A stretch of 64,000 nucleotides of DNA from Oncomelania hupensis (GCA_036898135.1 CM072512.1:36907750-36971749), one strand, 5' to 3'; positions 1 through 10,581 are shown, counted from the first letter of the stretch. Numbers and translations: made by a program. Notes: generated by a model not told the origin, from the sequence alone.

Positions 1-214
1 TCTTTTTTAATGGGGTGAAGAGTGAGTGAGAGAGAGAGAGTATATATTTTATTTTGTAATTTTTGCTCTAAAGTACCAAAGAGTTTATTCTTTGAAAGTA
101 CTAACGGTAAAGGTATACCTCCGAAGAAAAATGCACATATCATTTTGATGGAATCATTTATTTTAAACAAAAGAAAGTTATCGGTAAATTGGATCGCCAT
201 TAACCATTTTACGT

Positions 215-272
<58 letters not shown>
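215..272. repeat. (GA)n microsatellite
   Basis: An uninterrupted GA dinucleotide run in otherwise AT-rich sequence. From 1 to about 2797 I see only this and similar tracts (595-702 and 1257-1340) plus one dispersed duplication. The apparent reading frames across them are serine/leucine dinucleotide artefacts. Confidence 0.95.
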
Positions 273-275
<3 letters not shown>

Positions 276-446
276 CGAAAACGAATATTTTATTCCAGAA
301 GTTCAGGGCATCGCCCCTTTGGAAGGGATGTTTACAAGAATTAATAAAACTAACATTGAATACATCATAACATAAATATATACATTCAAAACAGGTTATG
401 ATAATGCTAATTCCCGAAGTTTCATGGTTTTGTATAAATACATGCA

Positions 447-505
447 TAGTTTTCTGTCTCTTCGTTGTCAGAGGCTAGAATGAGGCAAGGCAATCTGTAA
501 TATTT
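447..505 (+). repeat. Short dispersed repeat, copy 1
   Basis: The segment TCTCTTCGTTGTCAGAGGCT and its continuation through GGCAATCTGTAATATTT recur at 2426-2502. The second copy carries two small extra blocks (6 and 9 bases). No coding potential is seen. It is probably a fragment of an unrecognised mobile element or a local duplication. Confidence 0.6.
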
Positions 506-594
506 GGGGGCTGTAAAAACGGTTTCCTTAAGTTACTAAGGAATCGACAACACGGTACAAAATGTAATTCCTTTCCTTCTGCTGATTTACACAT

Positions 595-1256
<662 letters not shown>

Positions 1257-1340
<84 letters not shown>
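1257..1340. repeat. (TC)n microsatellite
   Basis: A pure CT run preceded by about 70 bases of degenerate CT-rich sequence. The open frames through it are low-complexity artefacts. Confidence 0.95.
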
Positions 1341-1343
<3 letters not shown>

Positions 1344-2425
1344 TCTTAGTCTTACAAACTCGAAGCAAGCACTCTAATCACAGAATATATGTCAGTGTTG
1401 CAGTCAGTCGCGGCGTAGGCAACAACGGTTGGGGAGTGGAAATGGAAAACTTGTCTAACGAATAAAATGACCAAAATAATACCTACCTCTGTATGAAAAC
1501 TCTCCATTTACGATGAATAGAACCAGGATCCATCAGGTGAGCAAGGTGTTTCCTCGGACCCAATCACTGCCGCCGAGGTTTAATAATTTGAAAAATGGCT
1601 AAAGCTATATTTACAAAATTTTCAAATACAGGCATTAACAATTGCTAAGGTCATGTTCGGCGTGGTCAAGCAATTTGACGCAGGAGCGGTAGTACTGATC
1701 ATCCAACAATGCCTCTGTTCGGATTTATATTTTAGCTTATTAGTCATTTTCTCGGGTGTAGAAGATGCTTTGTACAAAACGAGATCTTGTTTTTTACGTT
1801 TCTCGACTACAGGAAAAGCGGGAAAAGAATACGTGTATACAGGAAAAGAGGAATGAAACTGCATAGATCTACAATCAGTTATGCAATGTCATTCCAATCA
1901 GCGCGTGGATATTGCATGCCCACTGTTCCTTGACATCCTGTAGTGAACAAAACATTAACCGGGAACTGTGAACATCGGTTAATCAAGAGGTCCAGTAATG
2001 AACGCTACTCGTTTCTTCTGAATGCTTTAGAATTTAGGTTACCCTTGACATTTCAGCTAAAGTCGTCAAGTCCACTCGAACATGATAGTTTTCCTTCCGT
2101 CGTAAATGAGCCATTTTTGTGTACTATAATAATACTATTAGCATGGCTTGAGAATGAAATGAGCCGTCTTGAAAGGTTTTGAGCATGTAATTTCTCTCTA
2201 TAACATTTTAACAATTCGCTTTTTTTTGACGCGTCTTATTACCACTCACTGGCCGAGTTTAATATGAGAGTCCAACTTCGAATACGCGATTCACTCTTTA
2301 AATGTCCGACCTCCACAAATCCTTTTAGCATTCACAGTGGGTGTTGTCCCACTTTAAAAAATAACCTTTCAACATAAAATACCTGTTTCGAAAGAGTAGT
2401 TATTTTTTAAATCAATAAATTGTGT
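1341..2425. other. Unannotated sequence
   Basis: Mixed-composition DNA with only short, overlapping, unrecognisable open frames on both strands. I see no splice-bounded exon, RNA gene or transposon terminus. Confidence 0.45.
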
Positions 2426-2502
2426 AGTTTTCTAACAATCTCTTCGTTGTCAGAGGCTAACAGTAGAATGAGGCGTGCTGTCCAAGGCAATCTGTAATAT
2501 TT
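2426..2502 (+). repeat. Short dispersed repeat, copy 2
   Basis: Second copy of the repeat at 447-505. It shares the same order of blocks but has an extra ACAGTA and an extra GTGCTGTCC. Confidence 0.6.
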
Positions 2503-2797
2503 ACGAATGTTTGGGTAAATCCGTGTTCGTCAAAAGCACACTAAGCCTTCAAATTGGGATCCTTTAAACTTTAGCATGATCTAATAGTTTGCGGTTACCT
2601 TTCCAAGTTTTTGTTGCGTTGCTGGACAAAGTGAAGCCTAATTGAATATAATATTTTGTAATAGGAACTTTGTAAGAAGGGGTATTCATTTCTCTGGTAA
2701 GTTTAACCATTTTTTGTGTCATTATTATCCACTTATGCTGAACATGGGATTTTAAGTTTCCGCTTCGTAAATTAGCAAAATATTGTCCCTAGAGAGC

Positions 2798-3013
2798 ATC
2801 AGGCCTTGCAAAAACCATCCTGCAAGGCACGGCGCAAGGAGGTAGAAGAAGAGGGAGACCGAAAAAGAGGTGGGAGAACAACATTCGAGAGTGGACTGTC
2901 TTGACACTGTGCGAAGCCACGAGGTTGCTGAGGACAGAGAAACATAGAGTACGCTGGTTAAACAATCATCTGTGGTGCCCCAACGACCGAGTTAAGGGAT
3001 AGGATAGGATAGA
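2798..3013 (+). mobile_element. 5'-truncated RTE LINE fragment
   Basis: The sequence matches the last ~215 bases of the full-length RTE at 13455-21963, here on the + strand. The match runs from CATCAGGCCTTGCAAA, through the region encoding the basic RRRGRPKKRWE segment, to the terminal GGATAGGATAGGATAG repeats. Several point differences and small gaps break the reading frame, so it is an old dead copy. The 3' end at the ATAGG repeats is the same as in the other copies in this window. I could not identify a target-site duplication. Confidence 0.85.
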
Positions 3014-4094
3014 TAACTTTAGTATATTTTTGCTCGAATGCATTGAAGTTTTCTATAAAAACAAAAGTGGTTTGTTGTATATTTTCCTTTTGGTATTTTA
3101 GACGCAAATTTTGAAACATTTCATCATTTCATTTTATCCACAATAAAAGCAAACCAAATATTAGAGTTTCAATATCAACTTAGTTATTGAATAATTTCTT
3201 GTTCTTGGGTAAATTCAGTATGTTTTAAATTTTTGCCATGAACTGTAATAATTAACTTTTTAGAAAACATTTCTGCTGTCAATACCTAAATCTCTGGTGT
3301 TTTGCTGAATATAATCTTTCTAACAGAAACCTAATAAATGGGCTAATTCGTGTCCTTATTGCAACACTAGTTTGTTTTTGCTCGAAGGCAATAAATAAAC
3401 TGTCCTTCAGTGGTAGACAACGCGAAGGTATTTTCTATTATATTTCAGCTATGTTGGCATCTGAACACATTTTCTCATTTACTTTACCTATAGTAACAAT
3501 AACATCATGTAGGCAGAATATGAAGTTATAATCATATAAACTTAAAAAGTCTTCAATTTTATATTGGATATTACATTCTGGATATTGTATAGAGCATTTT
3601 GTAGATCAATATTGGATATTGAATATTCTATATTGAATATTGTATATCATTGATGTAATTTTCTGTGAACAACAGTTTTATATGTTCAGCAAGATTTAAT
3701 CAAACACATGAGCAGATGTTTGAGTGAATTTGAGCACTGCAATGAGACAATCGCAAATGAGGCAATTTGTGTCCTTATGTAATTGTCTATGGTCTGTGTG
3801 CACAATTCAGAAGTTGATCCTTGTTGTAGAAAATTGTTCGTTCAATTTTTCATTGTAACCTGAATTGCAATTTTGCGTTTTCTACACTATATAAAAAAAC
3901 AACTCCGATGCCGAAATCTTACTGAATATGAGATTTGCAATAAGATTTTGAAAAATATTGTGTATTACATTAGTTGTGCATATTTTCTGCCCACACGCAA
4001 TAAATTTCCTCACATAGAAATAGATTGTCTGCGCTATGTGAAGATGTTTTCAATAAAAACAGAGTAGACCTAATACACTACCGCAACATCCACC

Positions 4095-4126
<32 letters not shown>

Positions 4127-4344
4127 CCTCAACCATTAAGAACACTGTATGACTAATATTAACAACTTACCACATCACCAACTACAACAACAGCGGCAAC
4201 AGAAAAAAAACAACAACAGCAACACCTTTGAACACCAACAGCAGATACAATAACAACAATTCTGTACTCCTGTAGACCGCCTTTGTGCTCATTTATTTAT
4301 TTACTTCATAGACTGAACATATTTACCCTGACGATATTCATTGT
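3014..4344. other. AT-rich unannotated sequence with simple tracts
   Basis: Mostly AT-rich DNA. Around 3560-3650 a degenerate GGATATTG-like motif recurs several times. Around 4090-4260 there are degenerate CCA/ACA triplet runs. No gene is supported. Confidence 0.45.
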
Positions 4345-4345
4345 T

Positions 4346-4738
4346 TTGGGAGCGCAGTTAGCTCAGTGGTGTAGGCAGTGTACTCGAATGTCAGGCGGTA
4401 ACGTTGCAGCTGGTTCAGGCAGTGGTTCAAACGCCGTTCCCGGCCTGCAGAAAGAACACAAAAACCTGAGACGCTGATAAACCGAGGTCTAGTCTAAACA
4501 CGCGCGCATTCCATCGCACGGATTTTAAAGATCCTGACGCTCATGTCCTGGAAGGGTGAGTGCCGGCTATACAAATACACTTAGCACGCACTAGGTCCCT
4601 TTCCCCCATCCCCGGTCGCCCAGGATAGTGCTCACTCGGGCCCCTTGAGTTAGATCCTGTATCGGCCAGCGCCTTGAGCAGCTCTTGAGCTGGAAAAGCG
4701 CTATATAAAAGTGATTAAATCAATAATAAATAAATAAA
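4346..4738 (+). mobile_element. tRNA-derived SINE (family S2)
   Basis: The head reads like a tRNA, with an A-box TTAGCTCAGTGG near 4358-4370 and a B-box-like GGTTCAAACGCC near 4424-4436. A ~270-bp body follows. It ends in the tail motif GAGCTGGAAAAGCGCTATATAA (split as GAGCTGGAAAAG plus CGCTATATAA) and then an A/T-rich (AAAT)n run. TTTGGGA occurs at 4345-4351 and 4739-4745, a possible but short target duplication. A partial relative lies at 4998-5310, and tails of the same type occur at 23901, 50150 and 54718. Confidence 0.75.
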
Positions 4739-4782
4739 TTTGGGACTATGTCGGCCTAGTAATTAACATATCATGCAGCCAA

Positions 4783-4822
<40 letters not shown>

Positions 4823-4878
4823 AAACAGCTGTTAAGAGGACAAGTATGCGATTCCAAGGTAAACATTGAGGCTTGCTG

Positions 4879-4966
4879 ACTGCTGAGGACAGAGAAAGAT
4901 GGAGTACGCTAGTTTAACAATCATGTGTGTTGCACCTTCGAGTTCTGGGATAGGATAGGATAGGAA
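4879..4966 (+). mobile_element. 5'-truncated RTE LINE fragment (88 bp)
   Basis: Starts at CTGCTGAGGACAGAGAAAGA and ends in GGATAGGATAGGATAGG, matching the extreme 3' end of the RTE at 13455. It lies between two copies of the S2 SINE. The target duplication is not resolved. Confidence 0.75.
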
Positions 4967-4997
4967 TAGATAATCTTTCCAATGAGAGTATGAGCTA

Positions 4998-5310
4998 AGG
5001 TCTAGTTTGTGCACGCACGCATTCCATAGCTCGGGCTTTAACAATCCTGACGCTCATGTCCTAGAGGGCGGGTGAGAGTGCCAACTACAGAAATCCACTC
5101 AGCAAGCCCAAGGTTCCCTCTACCCCATCTCCGGTCGCTAGGGTTGTTATATTATGCTCAGTTGTCTGGAGAGTGAAACGATGCGCCTACAGCAGCAAGC
5201 GGGCACCCTGGGTGGCTTGGGTTGGGTCTTGTATTGGACCGTGCCTTGAGCAACCATTGAGCGGGTAAAGCCCTATTTAAGAACAAGTACATAAATAAAT
5301 AAATAAATAA
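4998..5310 (+). mobile_element. SINE family S2, 5'-truncated diverged copy
   Basis: Aligns with the body of the element at 4346-4738 (GGTCTAGT, CGCATTCCAT, CCTGACGCTCATGTCCT, TCCGGTCGC, then a GAGC..AAAGCCCTATTTAA tail) and ends in (AAAT)n. The tRNA-like head is missing. One internal block near 5160-5220 has no counterpart in the first copy. Confidence 0.7.
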
Positions 5311-5617
5311 ACAAACAGGAGATCCTAATTGCAAAAAAAAAAAAAAACAACTAACAAAACAAAGTAGCCCAGGAATGATCTGAATACGAATAAAATGTAA
5401 TGAATAGAACTCGCTTAACGATAACTGGAATTAGTCTTACAGTCACTAGATGAAAAATAGAAACAACCATCTGTTACACTGTTGTTGGTTTTTTTTTTTA
5501 TCAGTAGTTGATTCAGCCCCGATGGTTGAATCCGGATAGGTGTAACTCAGATTCGTTTATCCACGCAACCTGTTCACTCAGCAACAAGGCAGGAGTCGTC
5601 GTATGAAGTTTTCCAAC

Positions 5618-5623
5618 TTTATT
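5618..5623 (-). promoter_or_regulatory. Poly(A) signal of LTR family A
   Basis: AATAAA on the minus strand, about 190 bases downstream of the TATA box of the same LTR. This spacing fits an R region ending shortly after it. Confidence 0.55.
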
Positions 5624-5712
5624 CAGCGTACATCAACAACTGCAATGCATACAAGATCGCTCAATCGCTTTTTCTACTCCTTCACTTTTTTCAACTCTTT
5701 TACACTATCATC

Positions 5713-5776
5713 TTTTTTTTTTTGTATCAGTTTATAGTCCCCTCTCTTCCCGATAAGGATTTTCAGAGAGGAGACT
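5713..5776 (-). mobile_element. Miniature hairpin retroposon, copy 1
   Basis: On the minus strand a ~53-base unit opens with AGTCTCCTCTCT and closes with AGAGAGGGGACT, which pair as a hairpin stem. ATAAACTGATAC and 11 A residues follow. The same unit without the poly(A) occurs at 10512-10581, where it is bounded by a target duplication. It lies within the R/U5 portion of the LTR at 5472-6178. The related LTR at 30152 lacks it, but also lacks surrounding sequence. Confidence 0.55.
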
Positions 5777-5810
5777 GTTAACTTTTTTATCCTCTTTAAA
5801 ACAGTGCGGT

Positions 5811-5820
5811 ACTTATATAG
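5811..5820 (-). promoter_or_regulatory. TATA box of LTR family A
   Basis: CTATATAAG on the minus strand, about 55-60 bases downstream of an ATTGG (CCAAT) motif. The same pair is conserved in the diverged copy at 30152-30645, which supports a real LTR promoter. Confidence 0.6.
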
Positions 5821-6178
5821 TCTCTCTATACTCTAGAGAAAGTTCGAACATTCCAGCGTGACGCAATTACAGCCAATCAGAATAAAATTCGTCACCGGAA
5901 CTATGCACTGACTTACGTCGTATAACTTTATTTATGCTAGAAGAATCTCTTAGCTACTAGTAGATTTATCTAGATGCTTGGAGCGATAGTAAACAAGCAA
6001 CCCTAGAAAATTCTGCAATAATATCGACCAACGAAAATCATCAACATTATACAAAGCTTCTTCCAACTACAATGCAAAATCAAATCAAAGGTATATACAC
6101 TCTGTTATTGCATGCTTTGCAAACCAAAACAATCGCATCTATCGTGCGCGTCTCAAACGTAACACCAACAATGTAACA

Positions 6179-6612
6179 TATTAGGCTTACAAGGTTTGAT
6201 GGTAAGTATAGGTAATACGGCCAGTGTTTAGGAATAATGCTTTTCAAGCAAAGAAACGAACAACGTTAAATAACTAGTCGAGAACAGGTAGAAGATATCA
6301 AGGAAACTGAAACATAATCTGAGATAAGACATTTACTGTTCTAACAAGACACAAACAGCAATATATAACAGATGTAACATTTTAGAGGAACTGAAAGTCA
6401 ATAACCGGAGTCTATCAATTCATTCTAACTTACACGAACAATGTAAACTCGAAGCAGGTAGAAAAATGAAAACAACACGTCATCTGAGAAAGATACAAAG
6501 AAACTAACATAAAACGAATATTGAATTCCTATTCAAACAAGCAACGCTATTTTGAAGGGATCAACACTACAGGTGCCCGTCTCCACATGTGAGAGCGACT
6601 CTCTTGCTAGCG

Positions 6613-6614
<2 letters not shown>
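6179..6614. other. Unannotated sequence
   Basis: AT-rich DNA between the solo LTR and a TC microsatellite. I see no internal retrotransposon sequence, exon or RNA gene. Confidence 0.45.

Positions 6615-6682
<68 letters not shown>
6615..6682. repeat. (TC)n microsatellite
   Basis: An uninterrupted TC run of about 68 bases. Confidence 0.95.
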
Positions 6683-6686
<4 letters not shown>

Positions 6687-6917
6687 GTATATTAATAAAT
6701 TGAGAGCAACATAATTAGTCTTCGGATCATATTAAATTCATATACGGGTTCCTGTGATTGAAACCAAGACTATAATAACTTGAATAACCCCAATATCAGA
6801 GGTTGTCGAGGCATGATTTATGGACTGGGTGTAGAAATCATGCTTGCATATAAATCAATATTCCTAACTGTATCTTCCATTCATTGATTGATCTTTTTTT
6901 TTCCAATCGGAATGTTT

Positions 6918-7061
<144 letters not shown>

Positions 7062-7118
7062 GTTTGAAATGTTAAATAGACTGCATCCAATTCCATTGTT
7101 GTATGTATAACAGACCCC

Positions 7119-7818
7119 TTGGGGTCATGAGCAATCTTGCCACTGTAGATTGTTCAAACCTATAAAGGGAACAGTGAAAGCCACAGTTGAAAACCTGTCT
7201 TTCCTTTATAGGCAAGACAGATTCACTGCGGCAACAGTACCCCCGTTGGAGTGCCGGGGGTTTTCAGTATAAATAGTATCCCCACTTTATGGAAATTTAG
7301 TGCTTTAAATTCCCACTGTCGCTGTCTTCCTCATTTACTCTTTCCTATTCCTGCTCTGTCCTTCACTCTGCTATACTATCTTCTTCTTCGCTAGATCAAT
7401 GACCTACCTTTTTTCTTGAAAACTCTTCCTGGACAAGACTCCTTGTTTGTGTATGAGGTCTGTTGGATCAGCTTGGGAGTGTTGGACGCTTTCTGCCGGG
7501 TGGTCACTAGGGCTTCCTATGATTGTACTATTTAGCACTATAGGCATTTTATATGTATGTGTTTTGTTGATGATTTATAATGATGTTTGTATTCTATTTT
7601 GTTTTTGTAACCGGGGGTTCGCGTAGTTGAGGTCAACCCTCAGCCGTCCCCCGCGTGGGATGTCTTTATTGTAAAGTGACTGGCCGGTGGAGGGCATTCA
7701 ATTTTCCCACTGGGGTTGTTTCAGCAGATCTTTTATGCGGATCGGGGGTTGTCCGGTCCTGATTTGGCTCGGAAGAGTCCGCTGGACCTAAAGCAACAAT
7801 AAATCAATCAATCAATCA
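7119..7818 (+). mobile_element. 700-bp retroposon, family R1, full-length copy
   Basis: Exactly bounded by a 16-bp direct repeat ATGTATAACAGACCCC at 7103-7118 and 7819-7834, a target-site duplication. The insert begins with an imperfect hairpin whose arms are CCTATAAAGGGAACAG (7159-7174) and CTGTCTTTCCTTTATAGG (7195-7212). It contains a TATA-like AGTATAAATAG near 7267, and ends in CTGGACCTAAAGCAACAATA followed by an (ATCA)n tail. Related copies are at 41685-42245 and 59461-60003 (both minus), with tail fragments at 13233-13284 and 27331-27362. No intact long frame is present. The long duplication and simple-repeat tail indicate target-primed retroposition, so it is a SINE or the 3' part of a LINE. 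Confidence 0.8.
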
Positions 7819-8275
7819 ATGTATAACAGACCCCGAATGTAGAGAATCTAACCCAACAAAAAAACAAAGGTTAGGAAATGACAGAGTGGTAGAATGAGAT
7901 AGATTTGATCCCATGGATCCTGAGTGAATCAGAGGTGGCGGCAGCTGTTGTTAATGGGGACGATGTTGCTGCTGTTGTTAGCAACCCGTTATCAGTAGAC
8001 CAAACACTACGACTAATTTTGGTGATGACACACTCTGAGTCATGAAGTTGAATGGTCTAAATCAGCGTGGCCTTGGCAAAACAATAAAACTGCTGTTATT
8101 GAGCAAATACGGTGTATACATACCGCGAACTATTATCTCTATCACACGACACTCGTTTCCTCTTTCTCATCATTTCTGTCTTTTGGTCTGTCAACGTGTG
8201 CCTTTCTTTCGTTCCGTCTCTGTCTTTCTTTCTTTCTTTCTTCTTTTTTTTTTTCTTTATTTATTTCTGTCTTCT

Positions 8276-8340
8276 TTGTTTGTTTGTTTGTTTGTTTATT
8301 TGTTTGTTTGTTTGTTTGTTTGTTTGTTTGTTTGTTTGTT

Positions 8341-8417
<77 letters not shown>

Positions 8418-8474
8418 TTCTTCTTCTTCTTCTTCTTCTTCTTCTTCTTCTTCTTCTTCTTCTTCTTCTTCTTC
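8276..8474. repeat. Compound (GTTT)n-(CTTT)n-(CTT)n microsatellite
   Basis: Three abutting tracts: GTTT to about 8340, CTTT to about 8414, CTT to 8474. All open frames here are low-complexity artefacts. Confidence 0.95.
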
Positions 8475-8644
8475 TCATTCCTCTGCTACTCAACAGCCAA
8501 TGATGATTACACACATATATATTGTTGATGACAGTGACCATACTATCTCGATCATCGTATCATTCCTCTGCTACTCAACAGCCAATGATGATTACACACA
8601 TATATATTGTTGATGACAGTGGCCATACTATCTCGATCATCGTA
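8475..8644. repeat. 85-bp tandem duplication
   Basis: Two adjacent 85-base units (8475-8559 and 8560-8644) that differ at one position (TGACCA versus TGGCCA). The duplication is recent, given the near identity, and sits between two microsatellites. Confidence 0.9.
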
Positions 8645-8663
8645 AAACTTGTAGTGGGTATAA

Positions 8664-8669
8664 TGATGG

Positions 8670-8743
<74 letters not shown>
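8664..8743. repeat. (GAT)n microsatellite
   Basis: About 25 GAT triplets, 20 bases after the 85-bp duplication. Confidence 0.95.
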
Positions 8744-9084
8744 TAATGTTAAGCGGTGAATTCGCTGCAACAGCTCCCGCAGTTCGACTGAGTCTGCTGC
8801 TGGCGATAAAGGTCAGTGGAACCAATGGTGACCGGCAGAAACAATGCTCCATTTAGTAAACTATATCTCATCTTCACAATCATCGTGATCTTGGCTGACA
8901 CGAAGCCATGACAACTGAATTAATGAAGCGAATGTCGCTTTATTTGTAGTTTATTGATGCTGGTTTAATCAGTAAAAATATTAAACATATGTATTTGTGT
9001 TTGCTTGATAATGAAACTATTGAAGGAATGAAATTGTATTTACTCTGTACTGTGTTTCAGTGTATTTAAGCTATATGGGTTTGA

Positions 9085-9097
9085 GTGTGTGTGTGTC

Positions 9098-9158
<61 letters not shown>

Positions 9159-9380
9159 GATGAATGTCGTTTAGTGCCCTTAATTTTATTGCTCCGTGTT
9201 TTATTGTATTATACAATCTCCTATTCTGCTGTAACACAAGCACTCGCAGAATAAGAGACTGTACAATACAATAAAACACGGAGCAATAAAAAATACAGAT
9301 ACTAAACGACATTCATCACACACACACACACACACGCACACACACCCACTCACACACACACACACACGCGTCACACACAC
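9085..9380. repeat. Long foldback with GT and CA outer arms
   Basis: The unique arms 9159-9229 and 9246-9317 are inverted copies of each other, starting at GATGAATGTCGTTTAG and ending at its complement, separated by a 16-base loop. Outside them a (GT)n tract (9085-9156) faces a (CA)n tract (9318-9380), so the microsatellite is part of the inverted structure. It could be a foldback/MITE or an inverted duplication that included an existing microsatellite. No target duplication was identified. Confidence 0.85.
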
Positions 9381-10162
9381 AAATATTTATTAAGTTCCCG
9401 TGTTACGATTTTCATTAAACTGCATATACGTCCTGTTCACATTTAATGATTATTCTGTCCATTGCTGTAAAGTACTTTTAAGTCTTCTAACGCTAACGCT
9501 AGCCATAACACTAACCTTTACCATGCCCCTTACACTAACCCTAACTCTAACGGAACACTCTTTTGACGACGTCCGTCAAACGAACTTTGTAAATTTTCAT
9601 GAATTTGTCAAACAAACAAAACAATCCGTTTAAACATAAACACACACACCTACACGCACACCCACACACACACACACACAGAGAATCAATCAATGCGTTT
9701 GGGCGCTTTGTGCAGACTTGTTAGTTTGGAATATTGCGTTAAAAAATAAGTTATTATTATTATTGTTTCTTCCGCACACAAATAAATTTTCATGCTAACG
9801 ATAATGCGTTCAGCACTTTGAGCAGTTCCCTAAGCTTAAACAATGTGGTACTAACTATTATAATAACGAGCGACTTACATTATACTTTTTTTTTAAATAG
9901 AAAAACCTGTCATACTTCCTCATAAACATGATATACTGCTATAGAACCATGGAATCGTGACGCGTTTGTATATGAACCTTTCTTGTTTGATAACTGATAA
10001 ATTAGTCATTCGAACCAAATGAGCTGCCACTGACAGCAGTATTGTGACGATACAAATCAAGGCTGCATGAATCACTTGCTGTCAGTCTCAACAACTTAAA
10101 GTGAGCAATTTCTACATTTTGCAAGCGCATAAAGCTTTTTAATATGTACTGGTCACATTATT

Positions 10163-10505
10163 CTGACACCAGCGAACCAGTTGATGGTAAGGGTAAAATA
10201 ATATGGTCACACATTGGCCAATCCGAGATTCGAACCAGGTACCTTTCGGTTACTAGTAAGACGCTCTACCAACTGAGCTACCCGGCCCCACCAACGGTTG
10301 ATTTCTGTTGTTTGTAGATTATAGTCACACGACACTTTCGCATATAGGTGACTACTGGACCGATTTATACTGACACCAGCGGGCCAGTTGTTGGTAAAGG
10401 GAAAAATAATATGATCACACGTTGACCAATCCGGGATTCGAACCAGCGACCTTTCGGTTACTAGCAAGACGCTCTTACCAACTGAGCTACCCGGCCCCTT
10501 GAACG
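10163..10505 (-). mobile_element. tRNA-derived SINE dimer (family S3)
   Basis: Two minus-strand copies repeat with a period of 208 bases. Each has GGGGCCGGGTAGCTCAG (A-box), a tRNA-like arm containing CTAGTAACCGAAAGG, a B-box GGTTCGAATC near 10226-10236 and 10434-10443, and an unrelated body containing TGGTGTCAG. The resemblance to a tRNA is strong over the head. The tandem arrangement, the long shared body, and an extra A in one A-box region argue for a SINE rather than functional tRNA genes. Confidence 0.75.
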
Positions 10506-10511
10506 GTTGAT

Positions 10512-10581
10512 GTTATGTTGTTATGTTATATCAGTTTATAGTCCCCTCTCTTCCCATAAGGATTTTCAGAGAGGAGACTCA
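10512..10581 (-). mobile_element. Miniature hairpin retroposon, copy 2
   Basis: A 70-bp insert bounded by the 12-bp direct repeat TGAACGGTTGAT (10500-10511 and 10582-10593). On the minus strand it reads as a hairpin with arms AGTCTCCTCTC and GAGAGGGGACT, then ATAAACTGATA and an (ATAAC)n-like tail. The ~51-base hairpin unit is also present at 5713-5776. A target duplication, defined 5' end and simple-repeat tail are what LINE-mediated retroposition of a very short RNA would leave. I do not recognise the RNA. Confidence 0.6.

Larger units (their letters stand above)
5472..6178 (-). mobile_element. Solo LTR-like element (LTR family A)
   Basis: A 707-bp segment bounded by TGTTACA (5472-5478) and TGTAACA (6172-6178), a 7-bp terminal inverted repeat of the TG...CA type. 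Read on the minus strand it has the order expected of an LTR: a CCAAT-type GATTGGCTG (5871-5880), a TATA box CTATATAAG (about 5811-5820) and an AATAAA (5618-5623) before the 3' end. A diverged relative lies at 30152-30645 on the + strand with the same CCAAT-TATA order. No internal gag-pol, primer-binding site or matching target duplication is seen beside it. It is therefore a solo LTR or a remnant whose flanks have rearranged. A hairpin retroposon (5713-5776) sits inside it. Confidence 0.7.

Noticed and set aside
178..447. Open frames across GA, TC, CA, AAT, ATC and similar tracts (many sites)
   Set aside because: They encode only dipeptide or single-residue runs produced by microsatellites and show no flanking coding signal.
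5541..6164. Solo LTR with ends at TGTAACTC and CGTAACA
   Set aside because: Similarity with the 30-kb copy extends past these points, and TGTTACA/TGTAACA at 5472 and 6178 give a better inverted repeat.
9490..9552. CTAACCC/CTAACG-like phrases resembling interstitial telomere repeats
   Set aside because: The units are irregular and few, and do not form a (TTAGGG)n array.
10207..10300. Functional tRNA gene
   Set aside because: The same head and a ~200-bp non-tRNA body repeat in tandem, which fits a SINE dimer better.
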